From assembly GCA_037384225.1 (NCBI GenBank), contig JARROD010000115.1, forward strand, positions 1 to 30,833: a stretch of DNA of 30,833 nt, given 5' to 3'. The notes under the pieces were generated by a model. The model made no database searches and was not told the origin of the DNA. It worked only from the letters and a program-made list of their open reading frames with translations. This stretch comes from JARROD01 sp037384225. GTDB lineage: Bacteria > Pseudomonadota > Gammaproteobacteria > Pseudomonadales > Cellvibrionaceae. Of the stretch, positions 1 through 9,242 are shown piece by piece; within the stretch, counting starts at the first letter, position 1, and the number at the start of each line of letters is the position of its first letter. The position numbers and the translations under genes are program-made.

Positions 1-3000
1 CCCCCCCGTTGGAAATCAAAGCCGTGTTGTAATCGGCCCAGGAACTGCCGCTGAGTTCGAACAGTCGCTTGCGCTCGGTATAAGTGGCGGTTGGATCGGG
101 GGTCGGATCGATAAATATATGCTGATGGTTAAACGCCGCCAACAGACAGATATACCTGGACAACAGCATGCCGTTCCCAAATACATCACCCCCCATATCA
201 CCGATACCGATGACGCTAAACTCCTGCTGTTGAACGTCGACACCCTTTTCCTTAAAGTGGCGCTGCACGGAGATCCACGCTCCCCGGGCCGTGATTCCCA
301 TCCCCTTGTGGTCGTACCCCTGGCTACCGCCGGAGGCAAATGCGTCGCCGAGCCAGTGCTGATAACGCGCCGATATTTCGTTGGCGATATCGGAAAAGGT
401 GGCGGTGCCCTTGTCGGCAGCCACGACCAGATAGGGATCATTGTCATCGCAGCACACGACTTTTTTCGGAGGTACTATTTTGCCGTCGATAAAGTTATCG
501 GTTATATCCAGCAGCCCCTGGATAAAAATTTTGTAACACTTGACCCCCTCTTCACGATCACCGGCCGCAGGCAAATTTTTGCAGACAAAGCCGCCCTTGG
601 CGCCATTGGGTACAATGACGGCATTTTTCACCTGCTGGGCTTTGACTAACCCCAACACCTCAGTGCGGTAGTCCTGCAGACGGTCAGACCAGCGCAGACC
701 GCCGCGGGCAACCTTACCGCCACGCAGGTGCACGCCCTCCACCCGCGGCGAGTAGACAAAGATCTCATACATTGGCCGCGGTTCCGGGATATTGGCAATG
801 TTTCTCGGGCTGAATTTGATCGAAATATAATCCTTCGGCTTGCCCTGAGCGTCCGGCTGAAAGAAATTGGTGCGCAGGGTGGCGTTGATAAGATCGAGAT
901 AGCGGCGGATAATCCGATCCTCATTGAGGTTGTCGACTTTTTCCAGGCTGTCGATGATTTTATTATTCAACCGCTCGATGCGTTCTCCCTCCTTGTGCTT
1001 GCCCTGACTGACACGCGGATCGAAGGTCGCTTTAAACAGCGCCACCAGGTTGCGGGTGATCTCGAGGTGATTGGCCAGGGTATTGGCAATATAACTCTGG
1101 CTAAAGGTGAACGCCGTCTGCTTCATATAGCGAGCGTAGGTGCGCAGCATGCTGACTTCACGCCAGCTTAAGCGCGCCCCCAGCACCAAGCGGTTGAAGG
1201 CATCGCTTTCGGTTTCACTGCGCCATACGGCGGCGAAGGCGTCCTGAAAATAATTGCGCGCCGCGTGCACATCGATCGTCACCGGTAGGCTGAAAACCAG
1301 ATGAAAGTCGTGCAACCAGACTACGCGCCCATCGCTTTTGACAATTTTATAAGGATGTTCGCCGATAACCCGGAGTCCCAAATGCTCAAGCACCGGCACC
1401 ACTGTGGACAATTCAAGTCCGGTATCGAGGCGAAAAACCTTACAGTGCATTGCGCTCTTATCCATACCCACCGGCTGATAAAAGCTCATGGCAATATCAT
1501 CGCCGTTTTTCAGTTCACTCAATGTCGCGATGTCGTGAACGGCCGTGCGGGCATCATAGTTTTCACGATAACTGGCCGGAAACGCCTGCTGGAAGCAGCT
1601 AAACAAACGCACGCCGCGCTCTTCCCCCTGGGCTTCACACAGTGACACCCGCAGATGGTCCTCCCAGCTGCGGGTAATATCGATAATGCGCTGTTCGAGA
1701 CGCTTAATATCATACTCAATTTCACGGCTGGGATCGACGCGAAAGACGATGTAGGTCCGAGCCAGTATCGATTCGGAAAAGTAAGTCGTGAATTCATGCT
1801 CGTCGGTTTTCAACACCTCGCCGATCAGTTTCTGAATCTTTAACCGTATCTGGGTATTGAACGACTCTCTGGGAATAAACACGATGCAACTGACAAACTT
1901 GCCGTAGTGATCCTTGCGCATAAACAGGCGCACCATGTGGCGTTCATTAATACGTGCCACCCCCAGGGTTGTCTCGTAAAGTTCAGCCGTGCTGCTCTGA
2001 AACAGTTCGTCACGGGGAAAGGTTTCCAGCACCTGCCGCAACACCTTGCCGTCGTGGCTTACGAGGTCTATGCCGCACTGCGCAAACACCTGCGCAACCT
2101 TCTGGCGTATCACTGGAATCTTAGTTGGCGATAACGTGTAAACGGGCGAGGTATACAAGCCCAAAAACCGGCATTCTCCATCGACTTCACCCTTTTCGTT
2201 ATAGCGTTTGGCTACCACGTAATCGGAATAGGCGCGGCGGTGAACCCGGGAGCGCACGGAGGATTTGGAAAAAGTCAGCAGTTTAGGTGTCAGATGAAAG
2301 CGCGCCATGCCCGGGTTGAAATTGTCGATGGGCAGGCTGCCCGTTCTATGGCCGTATAATTTAAACAGTCCCAACCGCTTTTCCGGCAGCTCGCGCAATG
2401 ACTTTGATCCGTCGTTATCAAAAAATTCGTATTCGGAATACCCGAGGAACGTAAAATGACCATCTACCAGCCAACGCATAAATTCACGGCTTTCCTCGAC
2501 CTGATCGGTCAGCACCCGGGTCGGTGCGTTAGCCAGGTTCTTTTCCACGTCCCCCGCCTGGGCCAACAGCGACTTGTAATCATCAACCGCCGCGCCCACA
2601 TCGCCCAACACAGAAATTATCGATTTGGCCAACTCCGCCATTTCCGCCTCGGAGGTGTGCATGTCTATTTCCAAATAAATCAACGCCTCTTTCTGAAAGC
2701 GTTTGCCACTGTTTTTACCATTGCCGGACTTTTTGCTTTTACCATTGCCGGACTTTTTGCCGTCGCCGCGAAAGGTATGGGTGTTATGCGCCTCACCCAG
2801 TTCAACCAAACAGTGACGATCATCGCGGGCGATATGAAAAATAGTGCTTTTAACCGAGTGGATAGCGATGTTGCGGCGGTTAATTTCCATACGGATGGAA
2901 TCCACCAAAAACGGCATGTCTCTCTGCAATATCACCACGGCCGTGTGCCCGGACAGCCAGCCGTCCTCCTCCAGGCTGGGGTTGAACACCCTCACCTTGG

Positions 3001-3229
3001 GCTCCGTAAGATCGTGCTCCTGAATAAAATTCCACCACTCATAAGCGCTGCCGTAGACATCGCTCAGCTGCAGCCCGTCCAACTCGTCCAGGGGGTACTG
3101 GACGAAATACTGATCAGCAAACCTTGCCACGGCCTCTTTTTCCTTACCGCTGAGTTTTTCTTTTATATAACTGTGTAATTGGGCAAAAAATGTTTCTTTG
3201 GTGTCTGCTGCCACCAGGCTTATATCCAC
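1..3229 (-). CDS. gdhB: NAD-specific glutamate dehydrogenase, giant class (3' end outside window)
   Basis: Oxidatively deaminates glutamate to 2-oxoglutarate and ammonia with NAD, in the cytoplasm. About 1076 codons are open without a stop down to base 1. The family is usually about 1600 residues, so roughly a third is missing off the left edge. Visible family signatures are GGLRWSDR near residue 843, then NAVIVPNGAKGGF with the catalytic-region lysines, and GIGDMGGDVFGNGM close to the edge. The N-terminal regulatory half (ACT-like segments) is also present. The chosen start is GTG at 3229 (V-DISLVAADTKE), preceded by AGAGGAAG at good spacing; no in-frame ATG nearby fits better. An unusual Lys/Gly/Ser/Asn-rich linker near residues 157-172 is encoded by a perfect 24-bp tandem repeat. 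The gene is divergent from the Bat operon. The frame is consistent at every point I checked. The family call is firm; the symbol follows Pseudomonas usage. Confidence 0.95.
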   Translation of the reverse strand, partial: MDISLVAADTKETFFAQLHSYIKEKLSGKEKEAVARFADQYFVQYPLDELDGLQLSDVYGSAYEWWNFIQEHDLTEPKVRVFNPSLEEDGWLSGHTAVVILQRDMPFLVDSIRMEINRRNIAIHSVKSTIFHIARDDRHCLVELGEAHNTHTFRGDGKKSGNGKSKKSGNGKNSGKRFQKEALIYLEIDMHTSEAEMAELAKSIISVLGDVGAAVDDYKSLLAQAGDVEKNLANAPTRVLTDQVEESREFMRWLVDGHFTFLGYSEYEFFDNDGSKSLRELPEKRLGLFKLYGHRTGSLPIDNFNPGMARFHLTPKLLTFSKSSVRSRVHRRAYSDYVVAKRYNEKGEVDGECRFLGLYTSPVYTLSPTKIPVIRQKVAQVFAQCGIDLVSHDGKVLRQVLETFPRDELFQSSTAELYETTLGVARINERHMVRLFMRKDHYGKFVSCIVFIPRESFNTQIRLKIQKLIGEVLKTDEHEFTTYFSESILARTYIVFRVDPSREIEYDIKRLEQRIIDITRSWEDHLRVSLCEAQGEERGVRLFSCFQQAFPASYRENYDARTAVHDIATLSELKNGDDIAMSFYQPVGMDKSAMHCKVFRLDTGLELSTVVPVLEHLGLRVIGEHPYKIVKSDGRVVWLHDFHLVFSLPVTIDVHAARNYFQDAFAAVWRSETESDAFNRLVLGARLSWREVSMLRTYARYMKQTAFTFSQSYIANTLANHLEITRNLVALFKATFDPRVSQGKHKEGERIERLNNKIIDSLEKVDNLNEDRIIRRYLDLINATLRTNFFQPDAQGKPKDYISIKFSPRNIANIPEPRPMYEIFVYSPRVEGVHLRGGKVARGGLRWSDRLQDYRTEVLGLVKAQQVKNAVIVPNGAKGGFVCKNLPAAGDREEGVKCYKIFIQGLLDITDNFIDGKIVPPKKVVCCDDNDPYLVVAADKGTATFSDIANEISARYQHWLGDAFASGGSQGYDHKGMGITARGAWISVQRHFKEKGVDVQQQEFSVIGIGDMGGDVFGNGMLLSRYICLLAAFNHQHIFIDPTPDPTATYTERKRLFELSGSSWADYNTALISNGG
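2713..2760 (-). repeat. Perfect 24-bp tandem duplication inside the glutamate dehydrogenase gene
   Basis: Two identical 24-bp units lie at 2713-2736 and 2737-2760. Each adds eight residues of the pattern KKSGNGKS to a basic, glycine-rich linker in the N-terminal half. The duplication keeps the reading frame and looks recent because the copies are identical. Confidence 0.9.
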
Positions 3230-3394
3230 TTTTTCTTCCTCTCGATTGGATTACCACAATAATCACTCTAAGCATAGACCACGTCTTTTACACAAGATCC
3301 GGAACCCATTACTGTGACGGATGTCTAGGAGCCTGACAAAGTGAAGCCGGCACGGAAACAGGCCCCAATTCGACCAGGGTTTGCTCACGAATAT

Positions 3395-3422
3395 TTGAAC
3401 GTGACTGTAACCGGGTTAAAAT
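3395..3422 (+). promoter_or_regulatory. Candidate sigma-70 promoter for the Bat operon
   Basis: TTGAAC (3395-3400) and TAAAAT (3417-3422) are separated by 16 bases, about 70 bases before the moxR start, in an AT-rich stretch. This is a pattern match only. The rest of the divergent gap 3230-3493 shows a TTGTCAGGCTCCTAG-type motif on the minus strand (about 3328-3342) and nothing else clear. Confidence 0.35.
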
Positions 3423-3493
3423 CATTACTTTAATAAATATTTTGTACACAAATTAAACAACAAACTTTAAACAGCTCACTGAAAATAAAATTT

Positions 3494-4456
3494 ATGAACG
3501 ATACACACGCAGTACAGCTTCTCAGGGATTGGCTGTGTGACCAAATAATAGGTCAAGGTCACTTAGTTGAACGTCTTCTCATCGCGCTCCTCGCCGACGG
3601 ACACCTATTGGTCGAAGGCGCTCCGGGGCTGGCAAAGACAAAAGCCATCAAAACCCTGGCTGACGGTATCGAAGGTGACTTTCACCGTGTTCAGTTCACG
3701 CCCGACTTGCTGCCCTCGGACGTCACCGGCACCGATATTTACCGCCAGGAAACCAACACTTTCGAGTTTCAGCCCGGTCCCATCTTTCACAACCTGGTGC
3801 TGGCCGACGAAATCAACCGGGCCCCGGCCAAGGTGCAGTCTGCACTGTTGGAGGCAATGGCAGAACGGCAAATCAGCGTGGGCCGAAAAACCTACCCCCT
3901 GCCGGAACTGTTTTTAGTGATGGCGACCCAAAACCCGATAGAGCAGGAAGGCACTTACCCGTTACCCGAAGCTCAGCTCGACCGCTTTCTCATGCACATA
4001 CAGGTCAACTATCCTGACACCAGCGCCGAAAAAAGCATTCTTCAACTGGTCAGAAAAGAAGCCGGCAGTACGGAAAAAATGCAACCACCGCAAACTTTAA
4101 ACCAATCGAGACTTATGGCGATGCGCCGGGAAGTGTTGTCGATGCATATGGCAGAAAGTGTCGAGGATTATATCGTGCAACTGACAATCGCAACCAGAGA
4201 AGCGGGTAAATATAATGAAGAATTAGACAACTGGATTGAATACGGCGTCAGCCCCCGTGGAACCATCGCACTGGATCGCTGTGCTCGCGCCCACGCTTGG
4301 CTCAAAGGTAAGGATTTTGTCAGCCCCGACGATGTACAGGCAGTGATCCACGATGTATTTCGCCATCGCCTGTTGCTCACCTTCGAAGCAGAGGCCAATG
4401 GTAAAACGCCTAATCAGGTAATCGATCAACTTATTAGACAGGTACCCGTCGCATAA
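3494..4456 (+). CDS. MoxR-family AAA+ ATPase of the Bat operon
   Basis: A cytoplasmic AAA+ chaperone-like ATPase. MoxR proteins are thought to remodel or activate partner proteins together with the VWA proteins encoded beside them. In 320 residues I see Walker A GAPGLAKT (42-49), Walker B LVLADEI (101-107) and the conserved block ATQNPIEQEGTYPLPEAQLD (144-163) with sensor 1. The C-terminal lid domain has the usual SPRGT motif. Length is normal for the family. It starts with ATG after an AT-rich leader with no strong ribosome site. The next gene begins two bases after the stop, so it leads a polycistronic unit through 10819. The exact client is unknown in this family; a role in envelope protein maturation or stress tolerance is inferred from context. 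Confidence 0.95.
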   Translation: MNDTHAVQLLRDWLCDQIIGQGHLVERLLIALLADGHLLVEGAPGLAKTKAIKTLADGIEGDFHRVQFTPDLLPSDVTGTDIYRQETNTFEFQPGPIFHNLVLADEINRAPAKVQSALLEAMAERQISVGRKTYPLPELFLVMATQNPIEQEGTYPLPEAQLDRFLMHIQVNYPDTSAEKSILQLVRKEAGSTEKMQPPQTLNQSRLMAMRREVLSMHMAESVEDYIVQLTIATREAGKYNEELDNWIEYGVSPRGTIALDRCARAHAWLKGKDFVSPDDVQAVIHDVFRHRLLLTFEAEANGKTPNQVIDQLIRQVPVA

Positions 4457-4458
4457 TC

Positions 4459-5403
4459 ATGGATCCATTACGGGATATTCTGCCTCAGGGCGCCTATACA
4501 AACCTGGACGCACTGCTGCGCATGCGCTACGTTGCCAATGAGTTTACACTGTTTGCGCGCCGCCCCAGCACCGCCATAATCAGCGGCAGTGTGCGCACGC
4601 GTTTTCGCGGCCGCGGCATGGAGTTTGAAGAAGTGCGCCTGTATCAACCCGGCGACGATATTCGCAGTATCGACTGGCGCGTTACCGCACGCACTCAGGT
4701 TGCCCACACGAAATTGTTCCGGGAGGAGAAAGAACGCCCGGTATTTGTCCTGGTCGATCAGCGGGCGAGCATGTTTTTCGGCAGCCAACGCTGTTTTAAA
4801 TCCGTTTATACGGCACATTTGGCCGCGCTGCTGGGATGGGCTGCGCTGGCCCAGAGTGATCGTATCGGTGCGCTGGTGTTCGGCAACAACAGCCATCGCG
4901 ACATCCGCCCGCGGCGCAGCAAACACGCGCTGCTGGAACTGCTGTATCAGATTCACGACTTCAATCACCGCCTGAACAGTCCGATCGCACCCTCAGGTTC
5001 CAGCACCATGGCGGACATGCTGTCGGACGTGCGGCGCATATCCAAGCCGGGTAGCGCCGTGTTTCTGCTGAGTGATTTTCACGATTTTGACCATCGCTGC
5101 GAAGAACTGTTGTTTCAACTCGGGCGCCACGCCGATGTCAGCCTGTTCCACGTATTCGATCAGTTGGAAAAACAATTGCCCCAGGCTCCAAGCTTGACGA
5201 TCAGCAACGGAGAAAAGCGTCTGGCGGTCAATACCATGGAAGCCAAATTCAACCAAAGCTTTACCCACCACTTTGAACAGCGCCTGCACCACCTGGCGAA
5301 AACCTGTTCAAGCCAGGCTATACCATTGATATCGGCCAATACCCGGAGCGACCCGATTCAATTGCTGCGCGACCTGTACGGGAGGAAAAAGAGACACGCA
5401 TGA
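4459..5403 (+). CDS. DUF58 domain protein of the Bat operon
   Basis: A 314-residue DUF58 protein, the standard partner of MoxR ATPases. The diagnostic block lies at residues 50-73: R-GRG-EF-EVR-Y-PGDDIRSIDW. It is followed by a VWA-like fold beginning FVLVDQRASM, where the metal-site motif is imperfect. No transmembrane segment is visible, so it is probably cytoplasmic or peripheral. It starts two bases after the moxR stop and overlaps the following gene by four bases (ATGA), which indicates translational coupling. Biochemical function is not established for the family; an adaptor between MoxR and the membrane VWA proteins is inference. Confidence 0.93.
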   Translation: MDPLRDILPQGAYTNLDALLRMRYVANEFTLFARRPSTAIISGSVRTRFRGRGMEFEEVRLYQPGDDIRSIDWRVTARTQVAHTKLFREEKERPVFVLVDQRASMFFGSQRCFKSVYTAHLAALLGWAALAQSDRIGALVFGNNSHRDIRPRRSKHALLELLYQIHDFNHRLNSPIAPSGSSTMADMLSDVRRISKPGSAVFLLSDFHDFDHRCEELLFQLGRHADVSLFHVFDQLEKQLPQAPSLTISNGEKRLAVNTMEAKFNQSFTHHFEQRLHHLAKTCSSQAIPLISANTRSDPIQLLRDLYGRKKRHA

Positions 5404-6083
5404 AGCCACCAGAGCCCCCACCGCCTACTCACAATAGTCCCGGGACAGCGCAATTTCCCCACCCGGGAATACCCGCTGCGCCTCCCCAATCGCCATTGGG
5501 ATCCACTCCGGCGGACGCTTCCCAAGTGCCAATACCGCAACTGCGGGACATTCACCCGCCCCCGTCGGTGGGCCTGTGGCCCCCCGCACCGGGCTGGTGG
5601 CTGTTGGGACTGCTGCTGATTGTGGCGCTGGTACAAGCCCTGCGCTGGGGCTTGAAACGCTGGGGCAACGGGGCCTATCGACGCGCCGCCCGGCGAGAAC
5701 TTGACAGGGCCTGGCAGGACTATCAAGAGACGAATGATTTACAGCGCTATTTGCAACGCTTTGCGGACATCCTCAAGCGCACGGCGTTGGCCGGCTTTCA
5801 GCACGAGAGGGTAGCGGGGCTGACGGGAGAAAGGTGGCTGACCTTTTTGGACAGCACAATTCGGTTCCACAACGGTGAACGGTTTCACTCCTCACTCGGA
5901 CAGCTGTTGCTAACAGGCCCCTATCAACCACAGCAACCGAACCGGGAGGCAGATATCGAGACCATGCATCATATGGGATTGACTTGGATAAGAAAACATC
6001 GCCCCCATTATTTACGCGTCAACGACAGGCAAAATAACCAACGAGTAAAAGACAGACCGGAACTCAAACATGCTGCATCTTGA
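5400..6083 (+). CDS. DUF4381 membrane protein of the Bat operon
   Basis: A 227-residue protein with a proline-rich N-terminus, then the motif PQLRDIHPPPSVGLWPPAPG just before a single transmembrane helix (about 61-82), then a soluble helical domain. That arrangement is typical of DUF4381, which is found almost only in MoxR/VWA operons. The soluble part probably faces the cytoplasm. It overlaps the DUF58 gene by four bases and the next VWA gene by 14 bases. It is likely a membrane subunit of the same complex; no enzymatic motif is visible. The extended Pro-rich leader (residues 3-40) is low complexity. Confidence 0.88.
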   Translation: MKPPEPPPPTHNSPGTAQFPHPGIPAAPPQSPLGSTPADASQVPIPQLRDIHPPPSVGLWPPAPGWWLLGLLLIVALVQALRWGLKRWGNGAYRRAARRELDRAWQDYQETNDLQRYLQRFADILKRTALAGFQHERVAGLTGERWLTFLDSTIRFHNGERFHSSLGQLLLTGPYQPQQPNREADIETMHHMGLTWIRKHRPHYLRVNDRQNNQRVKDRPELKHAAS

Positions 6084-7080
6084 TTGGCCCTGGTTGCTCC
6101 TATTGCTGCCATTGCCGCTATTGGTTTTTTACCTGGTACCCGCCGCCCGCCGCGAGGAGGCTGCGCTGCTGGTACCCTTTTACAACACCCTCGCTAACCT
6201 GGATGGACAGCAGCGTCAGTCCGCCACCAGAAGCTGGTTTAATCTCGCGGCTTTGAGTCTGCTGTGGCTGCTTTCTGTACTCGCCGCCAGCCGGCCGCAA
6301 TGGATTGGGGAACCGATCGCCCTACCCGCCAGTGGGCGCGATCTGCTGCTGGCTGTCGATATTTCCGGCAGTATGGAAACCCAGGATATGATCATTGAAA
6401 ACCAACAGGTGGACCGTCTGACAATTGTTAAATATGTCGTCGGAGATTTTGTCAAGCGTCGCAAAAGCGACCGCTTGGGGTTGATTCTATTCGGCACCCA
6501 GGCGTACCTGCAAGCTCCCCTGACCTTTGACCGAACCACCGTTAATCGCCTGCTACTGGAGGCACAGTTGGGCTTCGCCGGTGAAAAAACGGCAATCGGC
6601 GATGCCGTTGGCCTGGCTATCAAGCGGCTGCGCGACCGGCCTGAAAGCAGTCGCGTTCTCATCCTATTGACTGACGGAGCCAATACCGCCGGCGAAGTTT
6701 CCCCTCTGCGCGCCGCTGAGTTGGCCCGCCAGGCGAAGGTGAAAATCTACACCATAGGCATAGGTGCCGATGAAATGGTGACCCCCGGACTTTTCGGCAC
6801 TAACTTTGGCTCCCGACGCATAAACCCTTCTGCCGATCTGGATGAAAATACGCTGCGGACACTGGCCTCGGAAACCGGCGGCAAGTACTTTCGCGCTCGC
6901 GATCCCGCGGAGTTACAACAGATTTACGCTCTGCTCGATCAGTTTGAACCTATTGAGCAGGAAGAGGAGGTTTTTCGTCCGACAAAATCGCTGTTTTTCT
7001 GGCCGCTGGGGCTGTCGCTGCTGCTGAGTTTTGTGCTCGCCGCGACCCAGATCCGCTGGCGCTTTGTCGCAAAAGGGTAG
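6070..7080 (+). CDS. BatA-like von Willebrand factor A membrane protein
   Basis: A 336-residue protein. Two N-terminal hydrophobic helices (about 6-23 and 56-73) are followed by a VWA domain with an intact metal-ion-dependent adhesion site, DISGSM (97-102). The ILLTDGANTAG strand supplies the later acidic ligand. A C-terminal helix (about 308-326) ends the protein. This is the BatA/BatB architecture: membrane anchored, with the VWA domain probably periplasmic. It starts inside the end of the DUF4381 gene and ends five bases before the next VWA gene. Bat proteins were named for Bacteroides aerotolerance; here a role in envelope protein interaction is inferred. Confidence 0.92.
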   Translation: MLHLDWPWLLLLLPLPLLVFYLVPAARREEAALLVPFYNTLANLDGQQRQSATRSWFNLAALSLLWLLSVLAASRPQWIGEPIALPASGRDLLLAVDISGSMETQDMIIENQQVDRLTIVKYVVGDFVKRRKSDRLGLILFGTQAYLQAPLTFDRTTVNRLLLEAQLGFAGEKTAIGDAVGLAIKRLRDRPESSRVLILLTDGANTAGEVSPLRAAELARQAKVKIYTIGIGADEMVTPGLFGTNFGSRRINPSADLDENTLRTLASETGGKYFRARDPAELQQIYALLDQFEPIEQEEEVFRPTKSLFFWPLGLSLLLSFVLAATQIRWRFVAKG

Positions 7081-7085
7081 GATTT

Positions 7086-9125
7086 ATGTTGAATTTGCTC
7101 AATGACTTTCATTTTTTGCGCCCCGCCTGGTTGTTGACCCTGTTGCCCGCGGTGATGCTGTTGTGGCTGCTGTGGCGGCAAACCCGGCGCAATACCCGCT
7201 GGCAGGATGTGATTGCGCCGGAGCTGATCGGGCACTTGTTAACCGGTCAGTTGACGCAAGCGCAAAAACTGCCCCTGGCCGCCGTTTGCAGCGCCTGGTT
7301 GTTGGCCACGATCGCCATGGCGGGCCCTACCTGGGAGAAACTGCCGCAACCCGTGCATAAAACCGAATCGGCGCAGGTCATTTTGCTCGACCTCTCCCCT
7401 TCCATGCTGGCGGAGGATTTAAAGCCTTCACGCATAGTGCGCGCCCGCCTCAAACTAACCGATTTACTCAAGCAGCGCCGCGAAGGTGTAACCGCCCTGA
7501 TCGCCTATGCCGGCGAAGCCCATGTGGTAACCCCCTTAACGGACGATACCGATACTATCAGCAGCCTGTTGCCCGCTCTCCACCCCGGCATCATGCCTCT
7601 AAGCGGCAGTAACACAGAAATGGCGGTGGAACAGGCGCTGCAATTATTTCGCGACGGAGGCATAAGCAAAGGGCGCATTTTGCTGGTCACAGACGGTGTC
7701 GAACCCGAAGCCAGGGAGACCATTATCGATATGCTTCACGGTTCCGGTATCACGCTTTCGGTTCTCGGTGTCGGCACTGAAGAGGGTGCCCCCATCCCCA
7801 CGGCCAACGGCGGTTTCGCCAAAGACGACCACGGCGGTATCGTCGTCGCTATGCTGGATACGACACAGCTGCGTCAGTTCGCCGGCGCCCTGGACGGTAT
7901 CTACACTTCACTGCGGCCCGATGATATGGACATCAAGGTATTGACCCGGAAAACACCACCGCTGGATGAACAGACCCGCCTCCTGGAACGGGAGTTCGAT
8001 ACCTGGAACGAAACCGGCTCCTATCTGGTCCTCGCCCTGCTACCGATTTTGATGTTCGCGTTTCGTCGCGGTTGGCTGCTGTGCCTGATCGTCACCCTGC
8101 CGCTGCTAAAGTCGCCTCCGGGATTGGCACAGGATTTGACCGATACAGAACCAAAGCCGGCACCGTCTCAGTCGTTGCCAAATCAGTCCGGCACGCTTGC
8201 ATCCGCCTGGGACAGCCTCTGGGCCCGCCCCGACCAACGCGGGCACAAACAACTACAACAGGGCGATGCAGCGGCGGCGGCAGAGCAGTTTGAAGATTCC
8301 GCCTGGCGCGGCACGGCTTATTATCGCAACGGCGATTTTGATAAAGCGGCCGCCGCTTTCGCCCGCGGCGATCAGGCTCAGGATCACTACAATCGTGGCA
8401 ATGCCCTGGCTCAGGCAGGACGTCTTGAAGAGGCCCTTGAGGCCTATGAGCAAGCCCTGGAGAAAAACCCGGATATGGAAGACGCGCAAGCTAATCTGGA
8501 CATAGTCAAGCAGCTCAAGGATCAGCAGGATCAGCAGCAACAGAATCAGCCGTCCGGGCAGAACCAAAATGGAGATAACCAGGAGCAAGGTAATCAAAAC
8601 CAGAACCAGCAGCGTGGTAACAATCAGCAAGGCTCGGATCAACAACAACAGGATCGACAACAACAAAACGGTCAGCAACAACAGAATCCGCAAAAAAATC
8701 AAGCCGGCCAAAGCGGACAAGACCAGGAAGGTCAATCACAGAACCAACAGGCCAACAACCCGTCCGGATCTGAACAGGACTCCGGGGCATCCGAACAACA
8801 GCGGGATCGACAAGCGGCGGACGGTGAGCAACAGTCTGAACAACAATCTCAACAACAATCTCAACAACAATCTCAACAACAGGCTCAGGCCGGGCAACAG
8901 GAACAGCAAGAAAACGGCGAACCCTCCGCCGCTACAGCGATGCATCAGGCGCAGAATCAAGATAATGAAGAACAGCAGGCGCTGGAGCAATGGTTGCGCC
9001 AGGTCCCCGACGATCCCAGCGGCCTGATGCGCAACAAATTCCAATACCAATATCGTCAGCGCCGTAAAGAATACCGCGCTGGAACCTGGGACCCACCGGA
9101 AAATGACGCCAACAAAAGGTGGTAA
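7086..9125 (+). CDS. BatB/BatC-type fusion: VWA domain, TPR repeats and Gln-rich tail
   Basis: A 679-residue protein. N-terminal helices (about 14-30 and 63-80) precede a VWA domain with metal-site motif DLSPS (102-106) and LLVTDGVE. Two further helices follow at about 309-341. Then comes a tetratricopeptide region (about 395-475; YYRNGDFDKAAAAF, HYNRGNALAQAGRLEEALEAYE). A long Gln/Asn/Ser-rich low-complexity tract spans about 477-625, and a short conserved tail ends in RRKEYRAGTW. The combination equals BatB plus BatC fused in one gene, common in gammaproteobacteria. AGGATTT before the ATG provides a ribosome site. The TPRs probably bind partners in the periplasm. The Gln tract is unusually long and partly made of 12-bp tandem repeats. 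Confidence 0.93.
   Translation: MLNLLNDFHFLRPAWLLTLLPAVMLLWLLWRQTRRNTRWQDVIAPELIGHLLTGQLTQAQKLPLAAVCSAWLLATIAMAGPTWEKLPQPVHKTESAQVILLDLSPSMLAEDLKPSRIVRARLKLTDLLKQRREGVTALIAYAGEAHVVTPLTDDTDTISSLLPALHPGIMPLSGSNTEMAVEQALQLFRDGGISKGRILLVTDGVEPEARETIIDMLHGSGITLSVLGVGTEEGAPIPTANGGFAKDDHGGIVVAMLDTTQLRQFAGALDGIYTSLRPDDMDIKVLTRKTPPLDEQTRLLEREFDTWNETGSYLVLALLPILMFAFRRGWLLCLIVTLPLLKSPPGLAQDLTDTEPKPAPSQSLPNQSGTLASAWDSLWARPDQRGHKQLQQGDAAAAAEQFEDSAWRGTAYYRNGDFDKAAAAFARGDQAQDHYNRGNALAQAGRLEEALEAYEQALEKNPDMEDAQANLDIVKQLKDQQDQQQQNQPSGQNQNGDNQEQGNQNQNQQRGNNQQGSDQQQQDRQQQNGQQQQNPQKNQAGQSGQDQEGQSQNQQANNPSGSEQDSGASEQQRDRQAADGEQQSEQQSQQQSQQQSQQQAQAGQQEQQENGEPSAATAMHQAQNQDNEEQQALEQWLRQVPDDPSGLMRNKFQYQYRQRRKEYRAGTWDPPENDANKRW
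8838..8885 (+). repeat. 12-bp tandem repeats coding for QQQS in the BatB-type gene
   Basis: Four consecutive 12-bp units lie at 8838-8885. The central two (8850-8861 and 8862-8873, caacaacaatct) are identical, and the flanking units differ slightly. They encode EQQS-QQQS-QQQS-QQQA in frame. This is the most regular part of a Gln-rich tract covering about 8515-8960, and a likely site of length variation by slippage. Confidence 0.85.
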
Positions 9126-9242
9126 ACACGTTAATGAATCTGGTATAGAACAGGTTAAGCAGGCTGTGCCGGGAAGGCTATCGGAACAGTCGAAATGAAT
9201 GCAAAGCGACACGAATGTAAAACGAGAGTGCTCGTAAGCCCT

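Noticed and set aside
2456..3178. A 240-codon plus-strand open frame with an FTIAGLFA repeat
   Set aside because: It is the complement of the glutamate dehydrogenase linker duplication; the coding signal is on the minus strand.
3312..3343. TTGTCAGGCTCCTAG motif upstream of the glutamate dehydrogenase gene, as a further member of the GTGTCAGGCGG family
   Set aside because: Only the TGTCAGGC core is shared, too little to group it with the other copies.
8253..9212. Leucine-rich minus-strand open frames opposite the BatB-type gene
   Set aside because: Gln codons read backwards give Leu; these look like membrane proteins only because of the low-complexity tract.
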